Source of the DNA: Actibacterium pelagium
GTDB lineage: Bacteria; Pseudomonadota; Alphaproteobacteria; Rhodobacterales; Rhodobacteraceae
Assembly (NCBI RefSeq): GCF_002285415.1
Contig: NZ_NSBU01000004.1
Coordinates: 884,001 to 948,000, forward strand
Direction: 5' to 3'
DNA: 64,000 nt
In this document: positions 32,920 through 40,920 of the stretch, piece after piece
How the letters are laid out: every line of letters begins with the position of its first letter
How positions within the stretch are numbered: the stretch's first letter is position 1
Position numbers and translations under genes: made by a program
Notes under the pieces: generated by a model
Databases searched by the model: none
What the model was told of the DNA's origin: nothing
What the model saw: only the letters and a program-made list of their open reading frames with translations

Positions 32920-34380
32920 CTAATGCTGTTTTTTGTATTCAGGAGAGCTTTTCACCATCAACACGCACGCCCGCCTGTTCGGCTTGCCGCTTTCCGTACG
33001 GGGAATCGTTTTCGAAAACATCATGCGTTTTGGCATAGCTATATCGCCTGCCATTAAGGTGATTTGGATCTTGGCGTCCGAAATTACCTTAAGTGGGTCC
33101 GCTCCCGCCTTGGTTTTGATGAATGCGGCGAGGGTTTCGGACCCATCTGGATGCGGCATCATGAAACTGATCGCGTCTTCCACACCGTCCACGGAAAGCA
33201 AGGCCAGATCAATTGTTTGCCCGTTGATTTTCGTGCCTCCGATGTTGAACTGGTCGTTACTCCTGCCGACTAGAACGATCTCGTCTCTTAAACTTCGAAC
33301 AGCGATATCGCCGGGGTAGAACCAGCCATCCCTAAAGGCTTTTCTAGCCGCGTCTGGATCGTTGACATAACCATGTACCATGTGAGGGGTTTTGATCCGC
33401 AGATGGCCTTCGTCTCCCCGCCCCAAACGTTTGCCGTTTTCATCGACAACTTCGATTTCAGCATCCAAAAACTTGAAGCTGGAAAGTACCTCTCCCGCAT
33501 CGCCCAGCTTGAGAGTCTTGTAGATACTGCTGTTTGTTTCGGTTGAGCCATAAACGCTGACGACTTCAGTGAAATCCTGTAGCAGCGTTTTGATCAGTTT
33601 TTCGGATAGAGCGCCGCCCCCAACCAGTACTTTCCCCAATTTGCCGCGAGGCGCTTCATGCTCTAGCCGTCCTTGTAACTGGCCGGGTGACCCCACGACC
33701 AACGAAACATTGTGAGACAGCCAAAAGTTGGGAGACGTACTGTGGACTAAAGTGCCTCCTCCGGACAGCACACCCAGAGCTCGGCACAGAAAGGGCGGCG
33801 AGTGAGGTTTGAATAGCAACGAAACCCGTTGGCCGAGAAGATTTTCTTGCTGCCTAAATGCTTCGTTTCGCATCCAGAGATTTTTAGCACTTATCGACAC
33901 GTATTTTGGCTTGCCAGTTGTGCCTGAAGTGGACACGAACAGGAATGTATCGTCTTCACGTTCAAAGCCTGGAAACTGCTCTTCGCTAAAAACCGATCCA
34001 TCGGGTGTGGATGCCCAGGTTTCGTCGATAAATATCGCGTCGGGCCTAATAGCTGCGCCTTCTAGTTCCGTTTGAAACCAATGGGTCACCTTCAACTCTT
34101 CGATTTGGTCCAGGCCGTCCTTGGCGAAGACCCATCGCGCGCCTAGCAAAGCAGCGGCCAACAGTGTTGATAGGATGACTGTCGGGTCTGTGGCCCGGAC
34201 CGCAATCAAACTGTCGCGGTTAACGCCCTTAACAGCCATATTTTGAGCAACTGAGATAACCAGAGCGCGAAAACTTTTACAGGAGATGGCAATTTCTTCA
34301 TCCATGATCGCAATGCGCTCAGGGGTTTTTGCTGCAGCTTCAAGGAAGTGAAAGCCAATATTCATCGCTTTTTTTGTCAT
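32920..34380 (-). CDS. ANL-superfamily adenylate-forming enzyme 3
   Basis: 486 residues. A3 SGTTGKPK (152-159), A5 YGSTET (277-282), A7 FYPGD, hinge GRSNDQFNIGGTK, A10 RTESGKPNR with the catalytic Lys about 471: all adenylation motifs intact. Third stand-alone ANL gene within 9 kb; it is as different from ANL1 and ANL2 as they are from each other by eye. No carrier protein, thioesterase or ketosynthase is adjacent. Likely forms acyl-AMP/acyl-CoA from an unknown acid. The downstream outer-membrane gene is on the same strand but 134 bases away. Confidence 0.82.
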   Translation of the reverse strand: MTKKAMNIGFHFLEAAAKTPERIAIMDEEIAISCKSFRALVISVAQNMAVKGVNRDSLIAVRATDPTVILSTLLAAALLGARWVFAKDGLDQIEELKVTHWFQTELEGAAIRPDAIFIDETWASTPDGSVFSEEQFPGFEREDDTFLFVSTSGTTGKPKYVSISAKNLWMRNEAFRQQENLLGQRVSLLFKPHSPPFLCRALGVLSGGGTLVHSTSPNFWLSHNVSLVVGSPGQLQGRLEHEAPRGKLGKVLVGGGALSEKLIKTLLQDFTEVVSVYGSTETNSSIYKTLKLGDAGEVLSSFKFLDAEIEVVDENGKRLGRGDEGHLRIKTPHMVHGYVNDPDAARKAFRDGWFYPGDIAVRSLRDEIVLVGRSNDQFNIGGTKINGQTIDLALLSVDGVEDAISFMMPHPDGSETLAAFIKTKAGADPLKVISDAKIQITLMAGDIAMPKRMMFSKTIPRTESGKPNRRACVLMVKSSPEYKKQH

Positions 34381-34914
34381 GAAACCGCCAATGTAATTTT
34401 CGTGTTTGGGCCCATCTAATTTGATCTGGTAAAATCATGCAAGCAAGGTGCTCGACCACTGGAGGGCGCCTGAAATGCTTAAATTCAATTCGCTGTAATT
34501 TGCGGGTGAAATTTTCAGTGATAAATGATCGTAAGTATCTGATAGTAAAAATTAATAGGTAAAGTGTGTGCCGTCTTGTCGCGCAATCTCGTTCTTGTAA
34601 GAGAGCGAAAGGAGGAAAATGGGATTAGGGAAGCCAGTCAAGGCTTCAAGAAGCCACAAGTTCGGGCGGTGGTGTTATTTCTTGAGGGGACCGGAATGCA
34701 CCGCGCTATGTTGCGACCAATAGCCAAGGTTAAGGTAGGCCCGACTTTCGTTCAATTTAGCTCAACACGCATCGTCAATTCTAATAACGGTCGTTAAAGG
34801 CATAAAGACTCGCCGCTAAGGTGCTCCGCTAAGTTCGCAACTCATAGCAACCAATCAATACCCCAGATTGGACATTCAAGGCATCAATTGAGATTTTGAA
34901 GTATATGAAGAAAA
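34381..34914. other. 534-base intergenic region between ANL3 and tRNA-Cys
   Basis: AT-rich, no recognisable gene. A strong ribosome-site-like AAAGGAGGAAA lies directly before ATG 34619, opening a 34-codon frame to 34723 whose Cys/Trp-rich end looks like chance; it is not called as a gene. The region abuts the tRNA 3' end, where island attachment sites usually lie, but no integrase relic was seen. Confidence 0.4.
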
Positions 34915-34988
34915 TGGAGGCGAGTACCGGAATCGAACCGGTGTACACGGATTTGCAATCCGCTGCGTCACCACTCCGCCAACTCGCC
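34915..34988 (-). tRNA. tRNA-Cys (anticodon GCA)
   Basis: 74 nt with encoded CCA (complement of TGG 34915-34917). Acceptor stem GGCGAGT pairs with ACTCGCC (34919-34925 on the plus strand), discriminator U as expected for Cys, T-arm GGTTCGATTCC, anticodon GCA at 34954-34956. The 3' end faces the accessory region. Confidence 0.96.
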
Positions 34989-35001
34989 GAAGTGTGCGGC
35001 G

Positions 35002-35030
35002 GTCATAGCGCATGCCCAAAGGGGGCGCAA
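35002..35030 (-). promoter_or_regulatory. Promoter of tRNA-Cys
   Basis: Reading the minus strand, -35 TTGCGC (35030-35025), 17-base spacer, -10 TATGAC (35007-35002), 13 bases before the mature tRNA 5' end at 34988. Confidence 0.5.
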
Positions 35031-35121
35031 GCGCTTCTGTCGCGGCTTCGGGATATTGCCGCTGGCCGGGGAATGTGGCATGGGTAGCGGGATTCCGAAC
35101 CGCTTGAGGGGCTTCATCACA

Positions 35122-35775
35122 ATGACAGACTTCGCCACCCGCCGCCGCATGATGGTAGACACCCAGATCCGTCCGTCGGATGTGACTAAGTTTCCGATTA
35201 TCGAAGCCATGCTGACTGTCCCGCGCGAACAATTCGTTCCCGACGAACAGCGCGAAGCGGCCTATGCGGGCGAGCACGTAGCACTTGATAACGGTCGTGT
35301 GGTTCTGGACCCGCGCGTTCTGGCCAAGATGCTGGACGCGCTGGATGTGCAGCCTGATGAAGTTGTCTTGGACCTTGGCTGCGGTCTTGGCTATTCTACA
35401 GCAGTTCTCGCACGTATGGCGGAAGCCGTTGTCGCTGTTGAAGAAGATGCGGATATGGCCGCGGATGCTCAGACCAACCTGTCCGAGCAGAACGCCGACA
35501 ACGCTGCTGTGATCGAAGCGCCGCTTGCTGAAGGCGATGCAAAGCACGGTCCCTATGACGTGGTGATCCTGCAGGGCGCAGTCGAGCATATGCCTGACGC
35601 TCTGTTGCAACAGGTTAAAGAAGGTGGGCGTATTCTTGCGATTTTTCAGGAAGGTGCCCTTGGCGTTTGCCGCGTCGGCTATAAGATTGATGGAGAGGTC
35701 TCTTGGCGCTACGCGTTCAATGCAGGGGCTCCCGTCCTTCCGGGGTTTGAACGGCAGAACGCCTTCGTATTGTAA
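35122..35775 (+). CDS. Protein-L-isoaspartate O-methyltransferase-like protein
   Basis: 217 residues from ATG 35122 (MTDFATRRRMMVDTQIRPSDVTKFPIIEAM); the longer frame from 35056 overlaps the tRNA upstream region. SAM-binding motif I VVLDLGCGLGYSTAVLARMA and the PCMT-like VPREQFVPDEQREAAYAGEHVAL region are clear. In family members a Ser/Thr-rich TxSQP motif marks true repair enzymes; here the corresponding part (GRVVLDPRVLAKML) lacks it, so the substrate may differ. Followed by tolC after 40 bases on the same strand, an arrangement that suggests a joint transcript. Confidence 0.85.
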   Translation: MTDFATRRRMMVDTQIRPSDVTKFPIIEAMLTVPREQFVPDEQREAAYAGEHVALDNGRVVLDPRVLAKMLDALDVQPDEVVLDLGCGLGYSTAVLARMAEAVVAVEEDADMAADAQTNLSEQNADNAAVIEAPLAEGDAKHGPYDVVILQGAVEHMPDALLQQVKEGGRILAIFQEGALGVCRVGYKIDGEVSWRYAFNAGAPVLPGFERQNAFVL

Positions 35776-35815
35776 ACCACCTCTGCTCCGCAGGGGATTT
35801 GGAGCATGTTAAAAC

Positions 35816-37189
35816 ATGAAAATCATTTTCCCTTCGATTGTACGGGCCGGACTGGCCGCTGTTATTGTTAGCGTTGGCGCAGGAGCGGCTTCGGCCGAAA
35901 CGCTGACCGACGCCATGGTCGCGGCGTATAAGAACAGCAATCTTCTGGATCAGAACCGCGCCCTGCTGCGGGCTGCGGATGAGGATGTCGCAGGCGCCGT
36001 TGCGGCGCTGCGCCCCGTGATCAGCTTTGTCGCGAACGCGACCGATTCCCACTCCGATATTCAGGGCAACAGCCGGTCTGCCAGCGCAAGCATTTCAGCT
36101 GAGCTGGTATTGTACGATGGTGGCGCGAACCAACTGGGTGTGGACGTCGCAAAAGAGACGGTTCTGTCGACCCGCGCTGGTCTGGTCGGTGTTGAACAGC
36201 AGGTGCTGCTTGGGGCGGTACAGGCCTATATGGATGTGCGTAGCGCGGTTCAGAACGTCTTGCTTAGCGAAAGCAACGTTCGCCTGATCACGCAGGAACT
36301 GGAAGCGGCGCGTGATCGGTTCGAAGTGGGTGAAGTGACCCGCACCGATGTTTCAATCGCCGAGGCCGCTCTGGCAGCGGCGCGCAGCAACCGCGTGGCC
36401 AATCAGGGCCAACTGAATGTCGCGCGTGAAGCCTATCGTCAGGCCACGGGTAAGTACCCGGGTAATCTGGCTGCAAATGTACGCTTGCCGAAACTTCCCC
36501 GCTCGCAGTCCGAAGCCCGTGCTATCGCGCTGCGGACCCATCCGTCGATCATTGCATCTCAGCATGAAGTCAAAGTTGCCGAGCTGAACGTGCTTCGGAC
36601 CCGTAAATCCAGGGGGCCGAACATCACCGCCGGGGCGTCCATCGGCAGGACCGATGGTGGCAATGACAACAGCAGTGTGTCCCTGACCCTGCGCCAGCCG
36701 ATCTATCAGGGCGGTGCCCTTCGGGCGTTGGAGCGCCGTGCCATTCAGCAAAAAGAGGCCACTCGGGCCGGCCTGCTGAACACCACAAGCCTGATCGACC
36801 AATCCGTCGGAAACGCTTGGGCTAGCCTTGCTGTGTCCCGCGCGCAGATCACCGCAAGCGGTGAACAGATTCGCGCGGCTCAGCTTGCGTTTGAAGGAAC
36901 GCAGGAAGAGGCCAAGCTTGGCGCGCGAACCACGTTGGACGTGCTGGATGCAGAGCAGAATTTGCTGGACGCCCGTGCCGCCCGCATCCGGGCCGAGGCA
37001 GACCAGTATGTCGCGATTTTCACGCTGATGGCCTCAATGGGGCTGCTGACCGCCGAGAACCTGAACCTTGGCATTCAGACCTATGATCCGACGGTCTATT
37101 ACAACGCTGTCAAAGCTGCGCCGATCCGCAGTTTTCAGGGCGACCAGCTGGATGGCGTTCTGAAACGCCTTGGAAAAGAAGCAAATTAA
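35816..37189 (+). CDS. tolC: TolC-family outer-membrane efflux/secretion channel
   Basis: 457 residues with signal peptide (ends VGAGAASAETL). Two OEP repeats: about 25-220 (ETLTDAMVAAYKNSNLLDQNRALLRAADEDVAGAVAALRPVISF) and about 235-435 (LRTHPSIIASQHEVKVAELNVLRTRKSRGPNITAGASIG), each with long coiled helices such as SQVGARTTLDVLDAEQNLLDARAARIRAEADQ-type segment near the end of repeat two. Trimer forming the outer-membrane exit duct for type I secretion or RND/ABC efflux. No inner-membrane partner is adjacent, as usual for tolC. Confidence 0.93.
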   Translation: MKIIFPSIVRAGLAAVIVSVGAGAASAETLTDAMVAAYKNSNLLDQNRALLRAADEDVAGAVAALRPVISFVANATDSHSDIQGNSRSASASISAELVLYDGGANQLGVDVAKETVLSTRAGLVGVEQQVLLGAVQAYMDVRSAVQNVLLSESNVRLITQELEAARDRFEVGEVTRTDVSIAEAALAAARSNRVANQGQLNVAREAYRQATGKYPGNLAANVRLPKLPRSQSEARAIALRTHPSIIASQHEVKVAELNVLRTRKSRGPNITAGASIGRTDGGNDNSSVSLTLRQPIYQGGALRALERRAIQQKEATRAGLLNTTSLIDQSVGNAWASLAVSRAQITASGEQIRAAQLAFEGTQEEAKLGARTTLDVLDAEQNLLDARAARIRAEADQYVAIFTLMASMGLLTAENLNLGIQTYDPTVYYNAVKAAPIRSFQGDQLDGVLKRLGKEAN

Positions 37190-37258
37190 TCCGCTAGTTG
37201 TGTCATCGTATGCAAATCGCTACCGTTTGATTTGGGAAATTGGAGTTTGACCGCGACC

Positions 37259-37792
37259 ATGACACAGTCAGGAGATCCTGCCGAAATCAATGAGGTGCTA
37301 TCCTCGATCCGCCGCCTCGTAAGCGACGGTAGCGGGCAGGATGTCGCGAATCCCGAGGTAGAGGAGGGAAAGCTTGTACTGACCTCTGATCACCGGATTG
37401 TCGAACAAGTGGCAGAGCTGGTTTTGACCAACCCGGTTTTGGTGCCCAACCAGACCTGGGAAGAGACCTCGGTCGATGACCGGGTTTTGCGGTTGGAAAA
37501 TGCCGTTGCTGTTGCTGCGCGCAACTGGCCTGCGGCATCTGAAGAGATCGCCGATCCGGTCGAGGAAGCTGATGTGGCGCCGCTGGAATTGTCCAGTCCG
37601 CTGGTACCCGTCGAAACCAAGCCCAGCCCTCTTCCTGCCGAACTGGTGGATACACCGGAGCTGCGCAACATGATTGCCGAGATTTTGCGCGAGGAACTAA
37701 AGGGCGAGGTTGGTGACAAACTGTCCCAAAGCCTTCGCAAAGTGGTCCGCCGTGAGATTGCCCGCGCCCTGACGGAACGTGATCTGTCCTAG
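37259..37792 (+). CDS. PopZ-like (DUF2497-type) protein
   Basis: 177 residues from ATG 37259 (MTQSGDPAEINEVLSSIRRLVSD); a TTG at 37232 is possible. Architecture resembles the polar organiser PopZ of alphaproteobacteria: a short N-terminal helix with the SIRRLV pattern, a long acidic Pro/Val/Glu-rich middle, and a C-terminal helical oligomerisation block (LRNMIAEILREELKGEVGDKLSQSLRKVVRREIARAL). PopZ anchors the chromosome origin at the cell pole. Similarity is by motif and layout only and the start is uncertain. It follows tolC on the same strand and ends at a bidirectional terminator. Confidence 0.55.
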   Translation: MTQSGDPAEINEVLSSIRRLVSDGSGQDVANPEVEEGKLVLTSDHRIVEQVAELVLTNPVLVPNQTWEETSVDDRVLRLENAVAVAARNWPAASEEIADPVEEADVAPLELSSPLVPVETKPSPLPAELVDTPELRNMIAEILREELKGEVGDKLSQSLRKVVRREIARALTERDLS

Positions 37793-37873
37793 GGTGTGAA
37801 GGCGGGCAATGTGAATGCCCCGGCACATCGTTCGCGCATGTCAGCAGCCTGATGGGGGCGTTGCTTTCCTGAC

Positions 37874-37907
37874 AAAAAAACGCCCGAGGCAGACCCGGGC
37901 GTTTTTT
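37874..37907. terminator. Bidirectional terminator
   Basis: A-run 37874-37880, stem CGCCCG (37881-37886) with CGGGCG (37896-37901), T-run to 37907. Serves the PopZ-like gene to the left and the DUF6280-type gene to the right, which are convergent. Confidence 0.85.
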
Positions 37908-37929
37908 CATACCGAATGTCGGCGAAGGT

Positions 37930-38250
37930 TTAGGCCGCTTCGGCCTGCTCCTGTGCCATGCGGCGTTCGCTTTCTTCGCGCGACAACGCGACAGAGGTGC
38001 GGACCCCTTTGGACACGAATTCCATCAGCCCCGAAACAACACGTTCGTTCGGGTCGATGCCAGCGCAGGACAAAACCTCACGCCCGTCACGCGAGCGTGC
38101 CCAACGGGCGATTTGTTCCGGCCCGTTGCCGTATTTTTTGTCGTCGGCAATCGCATCATCCAATGCGGCCAACACAACTGCGGCGAACAGTTTTCGAGCA
38201 CGGTTACCCTGCTCGTGATTAAAAGCTGTGCCATCAACGAAATCTACCAT
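37930..38250 (-). CDS. DUF6280-type conserved hypothetical protein
   Basis: 106 residues, soluble, mostly helical (GNRARKLFAAVVLAALDDAIADDKKYGNGPEQIARWARSRDGREVLSCAGIDPNERVVSGLMEFVSKGVRTSVALSREESE). I recognise it as a short protein widely conserved in Rhodobacteraceae, probably DUF6280; no function is known to me. Divergent from efp with a 215-base gap holding no other gene. Confidence 0.75.
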   Translation of the reverse strand: MVDFVDGTAFNHEQGNRARKLFAAVVLAALDDAIADDKKYGNGPEQIARWARSRDGREVLSCAGIDPNERVVSGLMEFVSKGVRTSVALSREESERRMAQEQAEAA

Positions 38251-38465
38251 CTCGTCGTCCTTTATTCTTGTTCTTGCATTTTTTGGCGTGAAGCCGTTTA
38301 TGACGAATTTGACGCGATTCTGGTTCCCTTATTTGGAATACCTTCCATGCATATTTTGCATAGCTCGCTTCCTTCTATTCCTATCCGACAGTTTTCTTGC
38401 CAGCAGGTGCTGCTCTGGATATAGGTGCTGGAAACTCTCGATCAACCTTATAAACAAGGTCTCTT

Positions 38466-39029
38466 ATGCCCAAGATCAACGGAAACGAAATTCGCCCCGG
38501 CAATGTTCTGGAACACAATGACGGTCTGTGGGCCGCTGTAAAGGTCGACCACGTGAAGCCCGGCAAAGGCGGCGCCTTTGCTCAGGTAGAGCTTCGCAAC
38601 CTGCGAAATGGCTCGAAACTGAATGAACGTTTCCGGTCTGCCGACAAAGTAGAACGCGTGCGCCTAGAGCAAAAAGACCAGCAATTCTTGTACGAAAACG
38701 ACGGCATGCTGGTGTTCATGGATAGCGAAACTTACGAGCAGATCGAACTGCCCGCGGAAATTCTCGGCGATCGTCGCCCCTTCCTGCAGGATGGGATGAC
38801 CATCGTTGTCGAATTCTACGAAGCCGAGGCGCTGAACGCGACCTTGCCGCAGAAGGTGATTTGCAAAATCGCCGAGACAGAGCCGGTCGTCAAAGGTCAG
38901 ACCGCTGCGAACTCTTTCAAGCCGGCTATTCTGGACAATGGCGTGAAGGTCATGGTGCCGCCGTTTGTTGGTCAGGACGAGGACATCGTCGTGAACACCG
39001 AGACCATGGAATACTCCGAACGCGCCTGA
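38466..39029 (+). CDS. efp: Translation elongation factor P
   Basis: 187 residues, full length. Three beta-barrel domains: KOW-like N-terminus ([49 protein letters not shown]) with the modifiable Lys34 in PGKGG, then OB domains, ending YSERA. Relieves ribosome stalling at polyproline. No EpmA/EpmB modification gene is in the window. Followed by a terminator whose stem also encodes the end of the next, convergent gene. Confidence 0.97.
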   Translation: MPKINGNEIRPGNVLEHNDGLWAAVKVDHVKPGKGGAFAQVELRNLRNGSKLNERFRSADKVERVRLEQKDQQFLYENDGMLVFMDSETYEQIELPAEILGDRRPFLQDGMTIVVEFYEAEALNATLPQKVICKIAETEPVVKGQTAANSFKPAILDNGVKVMVPPFVGQDEDIVVNTETMEYSERA

Positions 39030-39050
39030 TCAGGTACAAGAGCTACTGAC

Positions 39051-39082
39051 AAAAGGCCGCGTTGAACTACGCGGCCTTTTTT
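39051..39082. terminator. Bidirectional terminator after efp
   Basis: AAAA, stem GGCCGCG (39055-39061) with CGCGGCC (39070-39076), T-run 39077-39082. The stop codon and last two Ala codons of the convergent glycosyltransferase-like gene lie within the stem-loop. Confidence 0.85.
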
Positions 39083-39912
39083 GATGCTGGCCAAATGCCG
39101 TAGGTCTCCTGCATGTATTTGACGCAGGCCCTATTGGCGTCATGGCGGCCCGCGCCATCGAACGCTTCTTTCTCAAGCGCGTCCATCTCGTGGGCCGGAG
39201 TATAATCTGGCGTGCACGGGCCTGCCAGGGTCCAGATGCCGATGCCTTTGCGTTCAAGGCTGCCAGAAAGCCAAAAATCGTCGACAGACCAAAGCACTGG
39301 CGGAATGTCATAGACTTGGTCATCGAAATACTCGGGGCGAACTAGGGCACCATAGGTTCCGTAGAGCGTATCAACGTATCCCGGTTTCTTGTACCACGGC
39401 CGAAGAGGTTTGCCCCGGACAGAGCGCAGCTGCCGCGCTTTGATCTGTTGTTTTAGCCTAGCCCACCGGTAGGCAAAATCCTTACCCGCAGGCTTGGCAC
39501 GAGGCATCCGGGAGGGCGCGACAGGCTCTCCCGTAATCGTCGAAAGATCTTCGCCAATAAAGGAAATCACATCGTTCGGGCGTTGTTGCTTGCCTTCGAT
39601 CAGAGATTGAGCCCAATGAGGGGGCATGATCCGATCATCGTCGCAAAAGGCGATATTGCAGTCGACGCCTTTTAGATCGTTGGTGGCGGCCAGAACCTTT
39701 GTCGCGGGCCCCCAGTCCTCTTCCGGGCGCACGATGCGGACGCCTTTAGGCACCGCTGGCAGGCTGCCATCGTAATCGGGAAAACGGCGATAGGAATTGG
39801 GGATATTCAACCGGATCTCTTCGACATCAGTTGTCTGTTCTAGAAGCGAGTGCAGCGTTGCTTCCAAATGGTTGAAGCGAGGTGGAATTGTCGAAAGAGA
39901 GATGACAAGCAT
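39067..39912 (-). CDS. Glycosyltransferase-like protein, tandem copy 1
   Basis: 281 residues from ATG 39912 (MLVISLSTIPPRFNHLEATLHSLLEQT); the frame continues upstream into the neighbour's 3' end. GT-A-like layout: N-terminal MLVISLSTIP strand, conserved RFPDYDGSLP, KGVRIVRPEEDWGPATKVLAA, and a DXD-like CDDD at the end of strand four (IAFCDDDRIMPPHW), followed by VDDFWLSGSLERKGIGIWTLAG. Probably transfers sugar to a surface glycan; donor and acceptor unknown. Five bases separate it from its paralogue upstream, so one operon. Confidence 0.75.
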   Translation of the reverse strand: MLVISLSTIPPRFNHLEATLHSLLEQTTDVEEIRLNIPNSYRRFPDYDGSLPAVPKGVRIVRPEEDWGPATKVLAATNDLKGVDCNIAFCDDDRIMPPHWAQSLIEGKQQRPNDVISFIGEDLSTITGEPVAPSRMPRAKPAGKDFAYRWARLKQQIKARQLRSVRGKPLRPWYKKPGYVDTLYGTYGALVRPEYFDDQVYDIPPVLWSVDDFWLSGSLERKGIGIWTLAGPCTPDYTPAHEMDALEKEAFDGAGRHDANRACVKYMQETYGIWPASKKAA

Positions 39913-39917
39913 ACCTA

Positions 39918-40760
39918 TTATTGCGCCTCTGCAGGTTTCCAGATGCCATAGGTGTCTTGCATGTACCGGATGCACGCCAGATTGGCCTGTTTGCGGTTGG
40001 CCCCTTCTATTTCATCGAAGGCCAGACCGTCGTGATAATGTGCCGGGGATAGTGCCGGAATCTTCTCTCCGGCTACGGCCCAGATACCAATACCTTGGCG
40101 GGCCAGACAGCCTGATAGCCAGATGTCATCAACGGCCCAGACCACGGGCGGAATCTCGTAAGATCGGTTGTCAAAATAGTCGGGCTGAACCAATGCTCCG
40201 CCGAAGCCATACAAAGTATCTCGGTACCCCGCCTTCGACACATAGATCCGCGGAGGTTTTCCGCGGATGGCGCGCAGTTGCCTAGCTTTGATTTGTTGCT
40301 TCAGCCGTTCCCAACGGTAGGTCAAATCCTTCCTGGCTGTAACCGCGCGGGGAAAATGGGTTGGCACAACGGGCTCTTTAGTCAAAACCGCAATGTCTTC
40401 CGCGATAAATCCGATAGCGTCGTCGGGTCGTTCTGCCTTGGCATCAAGCATCTTTTGCGCCCAATGGCTTGGGTACAGGTTGTCGTCGTCGCAAAAGGCA
40501 ATCTGGCAGTCTTCGCCTCTTAAATCAAAGGCGGTCGCCAAGACTTTGGTCGCTGGCCCCCAATCTTCTTCCGGGCGAACGATGCGAATACCTTTGGGGA
40601 CGTCTGGCAGGCTTCCGTCATAGTCCGGAAAACGGCGATAGGATTTAGGGATATTCAGCCGAATTTCCTCTACCTTCGCGCTTTGCGCGACAAGTGTCTC
40701 CAATGTTGGTTCTAATAGCCTGAACCGTGAGGGTATTGTGGAAAGTGAAATGACTAGCAT
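39918..40760 (-). CDS. Glycosyltransferase-like protein, tandem copy 2
   Basis: 280 residues, same start MLVISLSTIPSRF and motifs as copy 1 (RFPDYDGSLP, RIVRPEEDWGPATKVLA, FCDDD, RWERLKQQIKARQLR, VDDIWLSG, YMQDTYGIW). The two are clearly products of a tandem duplication that has since diverged, mostly in the acceptor-facing middle part. First gene of the two-gene leftward operon. Its upstream region (40761-40863) has no second gene. Confidence 0.75.
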   Translation of the reverse strand: MLVISLSTIPSRFRLLEPTLETLVAQSAKVEEIRLNIPKSYRRFPDYDGSLPDVPKGIRIVRPEEDWGPATKVLATAFDLRGEDCQIAFCDDDNLYPSHWAQKMLDAKAERPDDAIGFIAEDIAVLTKEPVVPTHFPRAVTARKDLTYRWERLKQQIKARQLRAIRGKPPRIYVSKAGYRDTLYGFGGALVQPDYFDNRSYEIPPVVWAVDDIWLSGCLARQGIGIWAVAGEKIPALSPAHYHDGLAFDEIEGANRKQANLACIRYMQDTYGIWKPAEAQ

Positions 40761-40863
40761 CGAAATTCGACCGCACGCCCCGACTAATATTGTTGGGTTA
40801 GGGTTTGGATGAGGTCGGAACCGGTGTCAATGCGCTCGCTTCGGTCGGCTGTGACGCGTAAAT

Positions 40864-40893
40864 GAAAAACCCCGCACCAAAAGGCGCGGGGTT
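40864..40893 (-). terminator. Terminator of the sat/cysC gene
   Basis: On the minus strand, AACCCCGC (40893-40886) GCC TTTT GGT GCGGGGTT (40875-40868) then TTTC. Lies 28 bases beyond the stop at 40921. Confidence 0.8.
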
Positions 40894-40920
40894 GCGAGTT
40901 GAGCGGCGCTTACTGCGACC

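Larger units (their letters stand above)
13439..34914. mobile_element. Candidate accessory island ending at tRNA-Cys
   Basis: Genes from the unknown secreted protein to ANL3 are non-core, some stretches are AT-richer (one 60-base line inside, 31381-31440, counts 26 G+C; one in rpsD, 53041-53100, counts 39), and the right edge meets the 3' end of tRNA-Cys, the usual integration target. The left edge is unclear; the perfect inverted repeat at 13439 is a possible marker. No integrase, transposase or duplicated tRNA end was seen, so this may be an old, immobile insertion. Confidence 0.35.

Noticed and set aside
25266-34380. Nonribosomal-peptide or siderophore cluster
   Set aside because: Three adenylation enzymes and an iron-type ABC importer suggest it, but no carrier, condensation, or isochorismate genes exist in the window; ferric specificity of the binding protein is not evident.
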